Below are positions 23,786 through 36,964 of a stretch of 64,000 nt of DNA, piece by piece (position 1 is the stretch's first letter; each line of letters opens with the position of its first letter). The position numbers were made by a program, and so were the translations under genes. The DNA is from Branchiostoma lanceolatum (Eukaryota; Chordata; Leptocardii; Amphioxiformes; Branchiostomatidae): the NCBI RefSeq assembly GCF_035083965.1, contig NC_089731.1:6671501-6735500 (forward strand), read 5' to 3'. The notes under the pieces are model-generated. The model was not told the DNA's origin and ran no database searches. It saw only the letters and a program-made list of their open reading frames with translations.

Positions 23786-26700
23786 CTACAGCGGGCTTTC
23801 TGCTGCTGTCATGTAGCTCTTCACACGGGAGAAGACCAGTGGCGGGTACTTCATGTCGATATCGAAGTCCGTGACGGAGGTGGTCCGCGTACGCTTGTTC
23901 AGGATCTGGCACGAGTATCGGAGCCAGATCAGCTTGGCGTTCTTACGCTGACCTGAAATACCAGAAGGGGATGATTAGTATAAAAAAACTTGTCAATTAA
24001 AGAGTTTAATTTCTAAGGCATCATTGCCCCTCTCTCACAAGGGCAAAGAATAATTAACTTAATTAATTAAGACATCCTCCAGGCATAAAGACCTACAACA
24101 ACAACAACAAACTTGTGACCTTCACTTGAGACATTTTAAAGTTGATATTCTGTTAAACAACTATCAAACGAACTAACCTTCACCAGCAAGCCTGGTAACC
24201 AAAAACACAGCAAAACAACTACCCAGCATTTACTATGACTCTGTACCCGATTGCTTTCAATCATCAGAGCAGCATACCCAGCAAAAAAAGCTGTCGCCAC
24301 ATTGTATCTTGGCTTACCTGTACTTAAGTTGTAACACCTGCACTCATCGGTGTGTTTCATATGGACGCCTGTACTCACCAGTGTGTTCAATGTGTAATAT
24401 GATAGTCACCTGTACTCATGTGTTCCAGGTGTAATATGGACACCTGTACTCAGGTGTTCCAGGAGTAAGATGGACACCTGTACTCAGGTATTCCGGGAGT
24501 AAGATGGACACCTGTACTCACCTACATCTGCCAGTCTCATCTCCACATGAAAGCTCTGCTCTGTCTGTGGCACGTTCTCCCGTGACCTCCCGTAACCCCT
24601 GGTGTACCGGTAGTACTGGTTTTGCTCGTACGGGTTGCGCTTCTTCAGGAAAGCTGCCATCTTGTCTCCTAATGGGACGACAGTTTAGGGAATGGTATCT
24701 TGAACAGCCAAAATTACTGTGAAACTGCCATGGCAGTCGGCACTAATGTTGCACTAAAGCAGCATCAAAACTTTGAGCCTTAGGGCCACACTGCACATCA
24801 TTTTTGCAAGGGCAAGGCCTTTTTCAACTTAATTTTCTACAGTCATTTTGAAGATCTTTTTAGAAAAAAAATCTTAAGCATGTTTGAAAGAAGATTTTAT
24901 CAATATCTTCAGAATGTATACAAAGCTTTCTTCGAAAACTTGTAGAATAATACTCAGAGTTTCTTTATGAATTTCTCATGGTTACAAAGTAGTCTGCTTT
25001 AAGTCATACCTGGGCTGCCACAGAATATTTAGAATGCATTCCACTGCTGTCAAAAATTTGAATACCAGATTCGGCAGTTAGAATCAATGTTGTTACAATC
25101 TTTTTGATCGAGGACACAAAACCCTCTCAACTTCTGGCGCATTTCACATTGAAATGCGTGTTTTTTCGGGTGGGTATGACATAAATAAAATACAACACCG
25201 TGTTGTATTCTATATGTATAGAAGTATGTAACTGACCTTGTAGTCGGTAGTGTCCGGTGTACATGCCCGTCATGCTAGTCCCCTTCCCGCGCAGCTTGGG
25301 GACGATCCCGTACGGTTCGTCTGCAGACGTCAGGAGGAGCATGGTTCCGTCTGGGAAGAAGCGCATGTAGCGGTAGTACTCCACCATGTGGAAGGGACGG
25401 TAGAACGTGTCCAGCCCCTGCTCTCCTGGTCGCACGTACGAGGTCTTACTGATGTACACGCCGTCATATCTGTAGAGAAATAGTATACTTTCAGAACAAC
25501 TCCACTCTTTGTAACATGTGTGCTTAGCCAAGTCAGTGGAGTGCTTGCTTTACATTCGGGGGATGGCGGCTAAACCCTTGTATACAAAGTAATTCAATAA
25601 TAGTACATACTTCGTTCTCTGCTTAGCTTATAGATAAGATTAAGAAAGGTAGTCAAACACACACTACTTCCAGTGGACTAGCCCAGTGCTGTAGAGCTTG
25701 TACTACTGTGTGGCCCAAGGGCTTTAGAAATGGAGATTGGCATTGCCCCAGACACCAAAAGGGGTGAGAAGAATATAAACTTTTTAAATTCAGAACAACT
25801 CAACATTTTATAAATTGGACATTCTTCATTGAAATAGCTCAAATGAGTACCTTTGATTATTTGTGTATCAATATTTGGCCTGCGTTTTATACCTGAAGTG
25901 AGGTCTATTGATGTACATGTCTCTCCAGCTGCCGTACAGGGACGGGGTCCCACAGTTAATGCCCCAGACTCGCAGGCACGCCTGTCTCCAGATCTCTGGA
26001 TCCCGGGCACACACGTAGAACCCACGACACACCAGGGCCAGTCGCTCCAGCGAACGCATGTCCAGATTGCTGCTAACCACCCATCTGGAAAACACAACAC
26101 AACATTCATTAACTACAACTGACAAGCGAGGAGAAGTTGAATTTATTTAATGATAGTTAGTTTTATTTTGTACCTGTTAACTGTATCTGTTCAACATATT
26201 TTGTTTGTTGTGACCTGTACTTAGCCCAGTGTGGCATACAAAGCGCAATAAAGGTCTTCATTCACTTATCAATTTCAACCATTTTGGAATGTAAATAAAA
26301 AAGATTTCCTGCTCATGATTAAGTTGAACAAAAAAGGTTTGGGGAAAAAAAATTGGACTGCTAAATACAACAACTCTTCATGCAAATTGACTTAATAACT
26401 AAATAATTCCTTGGACTTGGAAAATACATTGTGTATTGTCACTTTCATGTTTAAGATTGGCATGAAAAATGTAAGATATGTGCTGACCTTTATGTTACCC
26501 TTTGTGTTACACCATGTGGTTTCATTTATTTAAGGGGACTTAATTTCGCGGTAAGAGAGGAAAGTAGGTTTTTGCTGTGTTTTGAGTACGCTGTTGAAAC
26601 ACTCCTATAGTACTGTAGCAATACATAATGGCAATGTATATTCGCAGTATCGTGATTCTTTGGAGGAAAGGTAACCGCAAAAATTCAACAAAAGAAAACC

Positions 26701-29700
26701 AACGGGAACATTTTTGGAGAGAAGATTAACAGTATCACATACAAAAATTAATGCCACTCGGTTGGTGCAGATAAGATGCTGCATTTTTGGTGTTATTTGT
26801 TTTATTTGAATCCATCACAAACAACGTGAAAGGGAGGGCAAGACAGGTTCTCAAGCACCTTTACAAGTTGCCCTCCGACACACTAAAGACGTCAACATCG
26901 ACAATATATTACAGGCGTGGTACCTGAAGATGTAGGTTAGCAGTTCGGTGGGAAGAGCAGAAATGTGCGTCATCCGCAGGGGGAGCTCTGGCTGGCACAG
27001 ACGTCCGTCAGACACCGCCAGACGGTGGAACTGCGACAACAGGTCCGCGTCCTCGATGTCCGGGCTCAAGAGGTCCTCATCGTCCGATGAATCTGATTCG
27101 TCGTCAGATTTCTGCTCAGAGTAGTCAGTGATGTGGGACTCGATGTCTGGTACAAGCTGGATGGCTTGTCTGGAAGGAAAGTAGAACTCTCAGATCACAT
27201 TACATCTTTTATGCTGTAGATATTTTTTGCTGTAGATACCTTATGGAGAAGTCTAGAAGATGACAAAATATAGATATACATATAGCCATGAATACAAGTT
27301 TCAGTAACCTAAAGTTGAGGTCTCAAAATGTGTACCTCTATAGAGCTACATAGGGTAATGAAAATAATAACTTCATTGCACAACAATTATACAGTACAAG
27401 GTCCAAAGTATGGCAATCTACTTGTACATAACTACAGTTCAATAAGATAGAGTGAAATTCTTAAACATCACGCATGGTAAGGAATTAAAACTCTTATCAT
27501 TAGATGGCTTCAACAATGTTTGAAGTTCAGGCATAAGATAACATATACCTGTAAACTCAAGGTGCAAATGTTTTTTTCAGTCTAGCCTTTTTGCCTTTGC
27601 ATATAGTTTTAGTTTTGGTGTGTCTGGATGTTTGTGTTCTTGTGTGTTTGTACATATTAGAATACACTGTCAGTAGAGTGGAAGGAAGCAAGTGGGAATA
27701 TGGTGTCACTGAAAAGGTGACAGAAAGTGGAGTTCAGGGGTGATAGAACTAGTCATTTATCATAAATGACAGATATTCCAGGTCATGGGGTTGATGGAAA
27801 AGGTCACTAATTCATAAGGATGTATTGTTTATGGACTGATTGTGTTTTCGCAGTTATTTATTTGCCACAATCTAGTTTAAAAGCTAAATTTCCAGTACTT
27901 ACTTGTAGAACTTCACAGCGTCATGCAGGTTCCCATCCTGCTCAGCTGACACCCCCTTCAGGAACAGCCGCTTGGCGCGTTCCTCCAGGTCTTGGTTGAA
28001 GTCGTCATCAGACTCGCTATCTTGTCGCTTACGACGTTGCTGCTGTTTGTGTGACAGTCCTGTGAGCGAGAACAGAATTTGACACATGAACTTTATTGTC
28101 CATGTATGTTCCTGGGAGCATGTTAGCTTACATGTCTATGGCTTTATTGGAAGTATCCATAATGTCCTTGGAGCAACATTATATGTTTATGGCTTTATAA
28201 GGAATTCTATCATGTGATCTGTATCTTTGATATATATCGTCTGACCCAGCCTCTTCTCTCATGATGTCATTGAAAAGTGGCCATCAGGCCGATTTGAGTT
28301 TTCCATAACTATAGTAGTAGTATCCAGTCTTAGATTATACTGCTGCAGGGTTCCCTGACGCAGGGGTATGCTCAAACAAACAAACAAACAAACAAATTCT
28401 CGTGGACATTATGAATGCAATGGTTTACAGGTTATCATAAATGTGCAAATCAAGATCAACAAAATAGGGGTATGTAATTGAGATGGCTATCATCTTATAT
28501 TGAAAACCGATACACCCCTAGGTGTATCATTGATATTTTTAAAATGTCAAAGCAAACAATGTTAGATATACATGTAACATATACATGTATGTGTGCAATC
28601 TTGTCCTTTTAAAAACAGGCTTTAACATATCAAATCTTAGTCTCTTGCCATACTTGTAGGTGTTTATTACTATCACCGTCCATTCATAACGTTTATCACC
28701 ACATGAAATTTTGATATCATGCCATAATTTTACTAGTAGTAGACTCCAAAGAAGCACTGTGGTTTGATAGTATGCCAGACATTTCCAGTCAAATACCAGA
28801 CAAAATGTATTCAACTTGGCTAGTCCCAAGAGTCTACATTTGGAAAGTTCAATGTCAATTTGACCCATGGTATGTTTATATTGAAAGTTGATGCTGGCGT
28901 CACATGTCCACTCTCACTGTCTGTCCTAACATGCAAAATAAGGGTGGGGCCTACATGTACATCAGTGTTCTCACCAGAATCTTTTCACAGCATAGGGGTC
29001 AGGTAAAGGAGGCCAACTTTATGCAACGCAAGTCATGCACAGAGTGCCGAAGACATGACAAGAGTAGGGAGTCTGGCATACTCCCGAGAAAAATCTTTAT
29101 ATTGATAACCCAATGAGGCTCTATTTTCTACATTTTGAGGGATAAATTTGGTGAAGTAAAGTGTTTCCTCTATCACAGCCTTATTCTAAAGTCAAATATG
29201 AACTTTTTATAAGATTTATGAAGGGTCACAAGGTTCTCCCTAGATAGAAACACCCCTACATGTATGCTGGTTGAAACACAGCATAGGGGTCCAAATCACA
29301 CAATCACACATGCTGAAAAGGCCTGGCGAAAACACTGTATATGTTTACTACACAGAGCACACTGCAAGCATGTAAAATACTGTAACGTTACTATGTTTGA
29401 AAGAAGTCACATCATGCATTTTAAAGCTGCGGAAGGATGGAAACAGACCCCTAATTGGCCTAAAGACTTATCACTCTATTACTGTGTAATTAAGCATGCA
29501 CATTGTAAGAAATGAATTATTATTTTTTAATATTTTTTTGCATTAACAAATGTTATGTTACCTGTATTCTCAAAGGACGTAATCTATATTCAAGTACAAA
29601 AATGTGAAGTTACATGGAAAACACAGTATCTAGGGTTTGGTATTAGTATCTATCATAGTATCCATTATCTATAGGATAAACATTAAAGAAATACAGCTAT

Positions 29701-30567
29701 GAACACGTTGAACAAAAGAACATCTGTACCAAACAGTACGCCACAAGTTGTAAACAACCCACTGTGCCCTCGGCAATTACCCAGGAGGTCTCATGTTTCA
29801 CTGTCAATTTAATTGCCAATTGTTCTGTTCCAATTCTGTGTGGTAGTTTTATTGACAACCTGGTGTTAACACCAAATTATAGATTACTATATGTCTAGAT
29901 TGGGGACTTTATTCCATAGAGCTGTTTATGTTTCGGAATAACATTTTACGACATTAAAAATGGAAAACTGTGAGACACGCCCCCTTTGCCATAATTTCCT
30001 CACAACAACACGATTTTTTCCTCCGAGTTTAAGATCACACAGTGGACGAGGAAACCTCCCTAAATGTGCCCTCTGCGGGTCTCCCAAGGCCAAAAATCGG
30101 CGTGTCAACATTCATATCATGCTCTAACGACTGACAGAGATCCCTTGTTAGAGCTATAATCGTGAGGTTATGAGGAAAGCACTACAAAAACAGGCCGTTT
30201 TGTGTGATGTGACCTACATGTTAACAGTCATACAGGGAAACACACGTAGCTTCGCCATGTCTGCAAATAGACGGTTCTAGCAGCACATGTAGCTTACGCA
30301 ATCTGCGGGTGACAACGTGTTGAAATATCGATAATGGTATCTTTTATGGTGTGTTAGTCTCTGAAAGGTTTTCGTACATGGCTAGAGTGATAAATCGGGC
30401 TAACCTGGGCTCGAAGTCAGCTCGTCTCGCCACCGAGCGCGGAAGTTGTCCAGCTCGGCCTGCAGGTCCACTCCTGCCCGAGCGGAGGAAGAAGACTCCT
30501 CGTCATCCTCGTCTCCTGCGGTCTCGTCGCTGCCTAGCGGCACGTTAGCGTTGCCCTCGCCATCCAT
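23786..30567 (-). CDS. FBXO9: F-box only protein 9 (FBXO9), complete
   Basis: FBXO9 is the substrate-receptor subunit of an SCF ubiquitin ligase. In vertebrates it binds SKP1 through its F-box and has been tied to TELO2/TTI1 turnover and mTORC1 control. Coding exons in transcript order are 30567-30405, 28059-27903, 27169-26924, 26084-25893, 25469-25237, 24668-24522 and 23952-23786. All phases join and encode 434 residues, against about 440 in vertebrates. An acidic N-terminus leads to [14 protein letters not shown] single TPR-like unit lies at about residues 79-113 ([10 protein letters not shown]...[16 protein letters not shown]). An acidic serine stretch is at about 125-145. The F-box spans about 176-222 ([13 protein letters not shown]...[16 protein letters not shown]). 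The conserved C-terminal domain has [22 protein letters not shown] and GHYRLQ, and ends SPL. The start chosen is the ATG at 30567, because the open frame upstream looks like 5' UTR and the family starts here. Confidence is high. Confidence 0.95.
24361..24521. repeat. About 35-bp minisatellite abutting an FBXO9 splice donor
   Basis: Five copies of a unit containing ATGGACACCTGTACTCA, with periods of about 34-40 bp, run right up to the donor of the FBXO9 exon at 24522. In transcript sense each unit contains TGAGTACAGGTGTCC, and the real donor reads GTGAGTACAGGTG. The array therefore looks like an amplification of donor-adjacent intron sequence. Confidence 0.75.
28300..28400. repeat. Dispersed repeat fragment plus (CAAA)n
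   Basis: The phrase GTAGTAGTATCCAGT, followed by CTGCTGCAGGGTTCCCTGAC, recurs in diverged form at about 41551-41610. It ends in a short (CAAA)n tract at about 28374-28397. It lies inside an FBXO9 intron. The family was not identified. Confidence 0.5.
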
Positions 30568-33500
30568 GTCGTCTGTGGTGTGGCTTGGGCGTCTCAGACG
30601 GTGAGCTCGCGGTCGGTAAATCGGACAACACACAAGACTGGGAAGCGATAATGTCTGCGGATTGCCGCCATGTTGGAAACAGTGGTGAACAGGCAGGCAC
30701 CGCAGCAGAGCGCTATGAACACATCTTACATTGCCTTTGCATGCGCTCACTAACGCTTCCACCAATTTCAACAACAGCAACAACACTTTCTCTCCATCAA
30801 AATTGACATTAAATGATAAATTACTACATCAAAGCCGAGATGCAATATACAAAGGAATTTTATGTCTGCATTTGTTAAAACACTGACAATATGTTGTCAA
30901 CCTATAACCTTAGACTTTATGTGGGCCGTCCCAATCAAAGTCATAGTTTTTTCAGCAAAATCAAAGTCTGTGCCTTAGTTCACACTTAAAAATTCGTACC
31001 TTCATTATCTTCGCCGAGTACTAGTACTCGGGGAAGATTATGTTTTCGGTTGAAAAATCTGTTGGGTGGGTCTGTATGTATGTCAGGAGCATAACTCAAG
31101 AAAACTTCTATGAATCTTTATGATTTTTGGTAGGTGTGTAGTGGTTGTGCAAAGGAAGGTCAAGTTCGAAAATGGTTCACCTTGCGTTTTTCAACAGTAC
31201 TGCAGCGGACTTTGAATTTTTTGTGTTTGTATGTAGGCAAAAAAAAGTGACGGAAACGTTGATGGATCTTCATGATTTTTTGCAGGTGTGTAGATGTTGT
31301 AGAAACGGAGGTCAAGTTCAAAAATGGTTCCCCTGGCATTTTCCGTCGGTACTGCAGCGGGCTTTGTGTGTATGTGTATTTGTATGTCGCCAACATAACT
31401 TGAGAAGCTGTCGATGGTTCTGCATGATACTTAGTGGGTGGGTAAGGTTTACAGAAAGGAAGGTCAAGTTCGATAATGGGCCTTCTAGCGGGTATCTAAA
31501 GTATTGCAGCGGAGCTTCAAAGTTTGGGGTGAAATTTTCTGGAGGCGCCAGGTTCATGATTTTTTTATAGTGGATGGGTCTTGGGGCAGGGAACAAGTGG
31601 TGTAAGTTTGGGCCTCTTGACTACTTGTTTTGAGCTGCAGTGGGCCTTTATGTATGAAACTTTGGAGGAGGATAACTCATGCAGGGTTTGGTGTATCTTT
31701 ATTGCTTTTGGTACGCAGGTACCTTAGGTGATGATTAACATAATGAAATGTATAGTATGCAAATTGGGACTTCATTTACATAATTAAAGAGAGTAATGTA
31801 TAATCCCATTGAAAGCTGTTACTCGACCTCAATTCAGGGACACTTGGAGGATTGCCTGGCTTGGGATTTAGGTCACCCAGCTGTGTGCCAGCTGTGCGCC
31901 CTTCATTTGGTAATAACTCAAGAAGGGGTCAATGGATCATCATGATTTTTGGTTTGTTAATAGCTTAAGTTATAATTTGATTTAGATAGATGGTAATTAT
32001 GCATATGGGAGCCAATATGCATAATTGATGAGGAAAAACCATAATTCCATAGTGATCAATGGCAGGAATTCGATTCTTGTAGCATCTGAAAGTTCATTAA
32101 ACTTGTTACATATATCAGCACACTCTACACATATACTAGTCCTGTACCACCAAATGATTTTTAACACTATCTAGACTGGACTCATCCCCCCCCCCCCCCC
32201 CAGCATAACCTCCAAATGGTATGGTGCATGATCAAATTTGCAGCGGGTGATAAGCATGTAAATATTAATCACTCTCCATAATAAGCCTTGATTATTTGGC
32301 GAAGATAAAGTGTTCGTGGAACTCTAGTTTAAGTTATTTTGGGGGAATAAAGTGAGACAACTACAGTAGCAAATCTAACATTACTGTTGACATGCTTGAT
32401 GCACATTTCTTTGCAATCACAAAATTAATCACTTTACTCTTGTGTATGCAGATCCTTGTTATTACCTCAATCAAAATAGAGGTACTGTTTTTGGTGTGTC
32501 TGTCTCTGTATGTCTGTGTGTGTTTTCAAATATTTGTGGTCAGTTTAACTTAAGAATGGCTGGCTGGATTGTGATAACAATTGGTATATCGGTAGGTCTT
32601 GGGATGACAAAGATGAAGTTTGGGCTTCCTGGCAGCTATCCTTGGTACTGCAGCAGAACTAACGTTTTTGTATCTTATGTCCTGGGCATGTTATGGTCTT
32701 GATATTTTCGTGGCAGATAACTCTTGTTGTCTTGAGTGGTGTAGGTTTGGGCCCCTAGCAGCTTGCTCTTGAACTGCAGGGGCACTTTTGTTAGAATCTT
32801 TTAGTTTCGTGTTACATATGAAGTAAGCTGTGTATGACGGTTCAAAGGGAGTACATGTAACGTTACATGTACTTTATTATTTTAAACTCTTGTGATACTA
32901 TTTTCTTCCTGCACGTGTGCTACATTGAATGCTGACTCAATATCTTGGCAAATAAATTGTTTTCAATATTTCATGTCCTGTTCAATCAAGATAATACTGC
33001 TGCTCGGCTTCTTGAGGTTTTGGTCTTTGTAGGCTGACTTCTGGTGCATCCCCGTCAAGTATCAGCCAACGAAAGGGTATGTCACCCCGCATGAGGCGGT
33101 ATAACCCCAACGGTGCATGTCACACGTAAACACGTTGCACGCAAGCACGTCGACTACCTACCTACTAGGCTGACTCCAACAATACTGCCGATTCAAGTTG
33201 TGGCAGGTTTAATACACTGCATTATGGCATCCCTTTAATCCTTAACAAACTTTAACGCTTACATGTATATGTTCATCTTGACATTCAATGATTGCTCCTT
33301 TACTTTGTGTATATTCTGTACCTGTAACTGTCATCTGTATTACTTATTATTGATCACTTTGCTGTTTTTGTTGTTACATTCCAGAGCAGAAAGACTATTC
33401 AGGGAAAAGTAAGAAAAGCATACAGAACCCAAGAAGCAACCACCACAAGGTTTATTTTGTAAAAGGGTTTTTACTGAAGATAAAGGTACAAGAACAACTA

Positions 33501-36500
33501 AAATCTGCTTCAATATAGTAAAGGAATAAATTGTCCATTTGGGACCTGGAATGTTCAATGGTATAAGCAGGAGACGGTGGGTTCTCCCGGACACTAGAAT
33601 CACTTCCAACTACACCCTTACTAGTTAGAGATACTGGGTCATACTGGATGGTTCTTGTCAACTTCTTCCACAACTTCTCTTGATCTAATCACAACTGGTT
33701 CTGTATGGCAATTTAGTCTTGACTATCAGTTTTTCATAACAAAGGGTCAGCTGAACACAATGAGATTTCTTTTGTATCACCGCTTACATGTTGCTGCTTA
33801 CACCTGACTTGAGTACGAGATAGTAGTAGAAAGTCATGTACTAGTGAGCATACAGTCAGATAATACATTCTGAAAACTGCTGCTTGTACCTATGTCATGA
33901 AAACAAAGACATTGTTCAATAGAAACAATGCCTTTTCTTTTCAAAATCACAACATTCCTAACAATAACCATCAGTACGACCCAGGCTCCCGCCTGCCCTG
34001 ATCGCTTGCGTTGCCATGACTACCGTCTCCAAAGTTGCCCCGCCACATTGCAATCTTGCCCATCCATACTGCACCCTTCCCGATACAAAACCACTGTAGT
34101 CTCCTCACAGAGGAGAACCTTGTGCCCCTCAGAAGTGGATAAACCCTCTACATTAGCACCTGCCTGCCTCCCCCTCCCATAAGCTGCCATCTGCAATGAA
34201 TTGCAAAGTAAACAGTGATAAAAACATGAGTTTTTAAACAAGCTGCCTCAACGAAGATCTTGGCCCAGTTGACTCAAAAACGGATATGTTGGCACATCTA
34301 CAGCACTTGGCAGAATGGCAATAAGTAAAATCTCATAACTGGCCAGTTGCTTTTTGGCAAAAAATGGCATAATACAGATATCACGGTTTCCATGGAGCAT
34401 CTTCAACTGACAGCCAATCAAAAGTCTTCTCTCATCAGCTCTGAATCTGTGACACATTTCCTATATAAGATCAAAATGCATCAACTCCTTTAAGGAACAC
34501 AAAGACACGTCTTTCAGACCTTTTTGATCACTGATCAAAGTTCACACCTTTAAAAAAATTTTCTCCAAAATATACTTTTCATCTTCTTCCTTCTCAGAAA
34601 TTTACATCCTTTGGTTCAAAAATTACTTTGGAAAAATAAAGCAGCCTGTCAACCTAGCCGCTCCCTCTACGCTACCACTACGAATGACGCGCTCACTACG
34701 AACCATTAATTGTCGACTTGACGCAATTCCTGTTCACCATTGTCGACGCAATCGTTCTACACTACCGGCTACCCTGCCAGAGTAGCCTTAACTTGCTGTC
34801 TCTTTCACCAAAACTACTAGCAGAGTTGAGTCCTATTCTACCATCATCCTCTAAATCCTACAATTGGAATGTCCAAAAACCATCCCTCCCAAAAACAACC
34901 CTCATTGGTATCTTTAGGATCGAACCTCAGAGTAAAACCTTGATTCATTTCCTTTCCTGCTTTTCCTCCAGTGATCCAACAACACAGATGGAAAAAAACT
35001 CCACACAAGGGTAAAATAGCAATGAAAAAATGCAGACATCAGTTGAAAAAGCTCCAATCGAATGTAGAAATTGCAATCGAGAAATACAGTCATATGTTGA
35101 AAAATCTGCATTTGAACATCAAAATAAAATGTAGGTCTTCCTTTGATTGCAACCCTTTTCTCCCTTCCCAGAAAGCTTGTTTCGGCCTGGTAGTCATGGC
35201 AACGTAATCAGGGCCGCCCCACGTTGGACTTCAGCAGGATTTACAGCTCTTTGGAACACACGTAATGACATCATGGTATCCATGGTTGTGAAACTACTAA
35301 GAGAAACTACCTGTGACTTCAGGGCATCAGTATGGCCTTCGTTCTTTTATCTTTTATGATTTAACGTTTTCAAGATTTCGAACCAAAAACGAACACTGCA
35401 ACTGTTTACTTCAGGTTAACAATGCATCTGAAAGGTAGTCATCTTCAGTATCTAATATTTCATTGGCAAAGACTTTGTGTCCGTCAGAGTTTTGGAAGAC
35501 CATACTGATTGTCCCTTTCAGTTGCAGGTGTCTCTACTAGGTACATGATTGCACGACAGCTTTCTACAGCAGGCAATGATACTGTGGCTACAAACTGTAC
35601 AGGTATACTGCGCTCTAGAAGTAAGACCCAGGCTCACATGGCAATTAACCATTATCACTCTACTGATTACCAGTACCAATCTGGTGCACTGAGGCACTCT
35701 TAGAGTATCAAAAGTTAAGGAACAGTGCCAGAAAATGTTATCAGATACAAAAGTTGAATCAGTACTATGTCAGCACATGCTTGGAGGTTAGGAGAATTTC
35801 ACAGCATCAACAGCTGCTAACTGCAGTGTGACAGAGGGCAGAGCAGGGAAGTCACTTCCAAATTCTCCTCTGTTCTGTCATGTGCTTCTCATTGCCAGGT
35901 AACCGTGGGTCTTACTTCTGTACAGAAGGGCAGTTGAGGATGTATAAAGACTGGAGTGAGCTTGAGATACATGCGTTTTGGTACCATATGTCTGGGTGCA
36001 GGGCATAAGTCAGAAGGTGCTAGTGAACACAAAATACAATGTAACACCAACATATACATGCAGTGGGGAGAGCAAGAGCTATGTGCTTTTAGGTTGGAGT
36101 GGGCATTTCCTGGACCAAAACATGTTTTGGCAACTGACCAACCACCCAATCAAGCCACCTTTCCAAGAACCTCTTCCAATGTTGGTCCTCAACTGGACAA
36201 ACTTTTTCCAAGTGGTGTGAAACTAGGCTGATTTCCACATTTTCTTAACAGAAGTTTTTTTCTTCTTTCTCTCTTTCCCTGGCTGCTGAGCAACATATTC
36301 GTGAAATCGAGCAACTTTCAACTCAGGGTATCAGCCCAGAGTCACACCCAAAACTTGCTTGCACCACTTTTGCCCCCAAAGAAAGCTCTTGCACACCCCC
36401 ACCACCACTAAGTACAACACAAGAAGAGAGAAGACGGCATGGTTTCTGGCTGGCCTGCCAAACCACTATGAACGCCCCCTAGCTGTTCCAGAAACTACTG

Positions 36501-36964
36501 CAGCCACATAAGATACTGCATTGCTTAGCTCTTACCATCAAATGCAACAAATAGCAAGGCAGCAGGAAACTGTATCAAGTCAATGTAAAGTGTAACATAA
36601 CATTCGGTCTTCAGAACAAGCAACTGACAGACCAGTAGATATATCAGTAGATATATTGGTAAGGCATTGATACTATAAGATGGTCACCTTATGGACCATG
36701 TTCAAACAGGCAGATACATGTATATCAAAATATCGTCAAATCCATTGTTCAACATTCCAGGCCAAAAGAATCATCATTTTGCATTAGGACTGCCTCCTTG
36801 TATTTCCTATCAATTGACCCAGTAGTTCCTGGTACAGCCGTGGCGTCCCCCTAAAGACCTTACCGACTACGGGAGCTAGGACTTCACTACCTATTGCGAG
36901 GGGAGGGGGCGTAATATAAGTACACTCGCGCACAGCGAATCACACAGCAGGCAAGATGGGTGTC
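30568..36964. other. Intergenic DNA between FBXO9 and the acidic-protein gene
   Basis: Next to 30568 lie the 5' UTR and promoter of FBXO9 (CG-rich to about 30.7 kb). A repetitive element occupies 31004-32308, with diverged relatives of its internal units to about 32.8 kb. The right part, up to 36964, is probably 3' UTR or flank of the minus-strand gene that ends there. A minus-strand AATAAA (plus TTTATT at 33451-33456) is one possible far end. No other gene is supported. Confidence 0.5.
31004..32308. mobile_element. Repetitive element with ATCTTCGCC ends and internal tandem units
   Basis: The left end carries a 28-bp near-perfect palindrome at 31009-31036 (CTTCGCCGAGTAC and its inverse). The right end (GGCGAAGATAA, about 32298-32308) is the inverse of the left ATCTTCGCC. 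Inside, diverged units of about 130-150 bp repeat the phrases GGTCAAGTTCGAAAATGG, TACTGCAGCGG and TTTGTATGT at about 31160, 31310 and 31460. A 16-base C run lies at 32186-32201. The 141-aa open frame at 31145-31570 reads through these repeats and is not taken as a gene. Confidence 0.5.

Noticed and set aside
24644..24661. Simple acceptor ACAAG|ATGG for FBXO9 exon 6
   Set aside because: It lacks an acceptor AG and breaks the phase. The upstream ATTAG (exon start 24668) restores the frame and the conserved protein.
31145..31570. 141-codon plus-strand frame with repeated cysteine-rich phrases
   Set aside because: It reads straight through tandem units of a repetitive element and has no splice or domain support.
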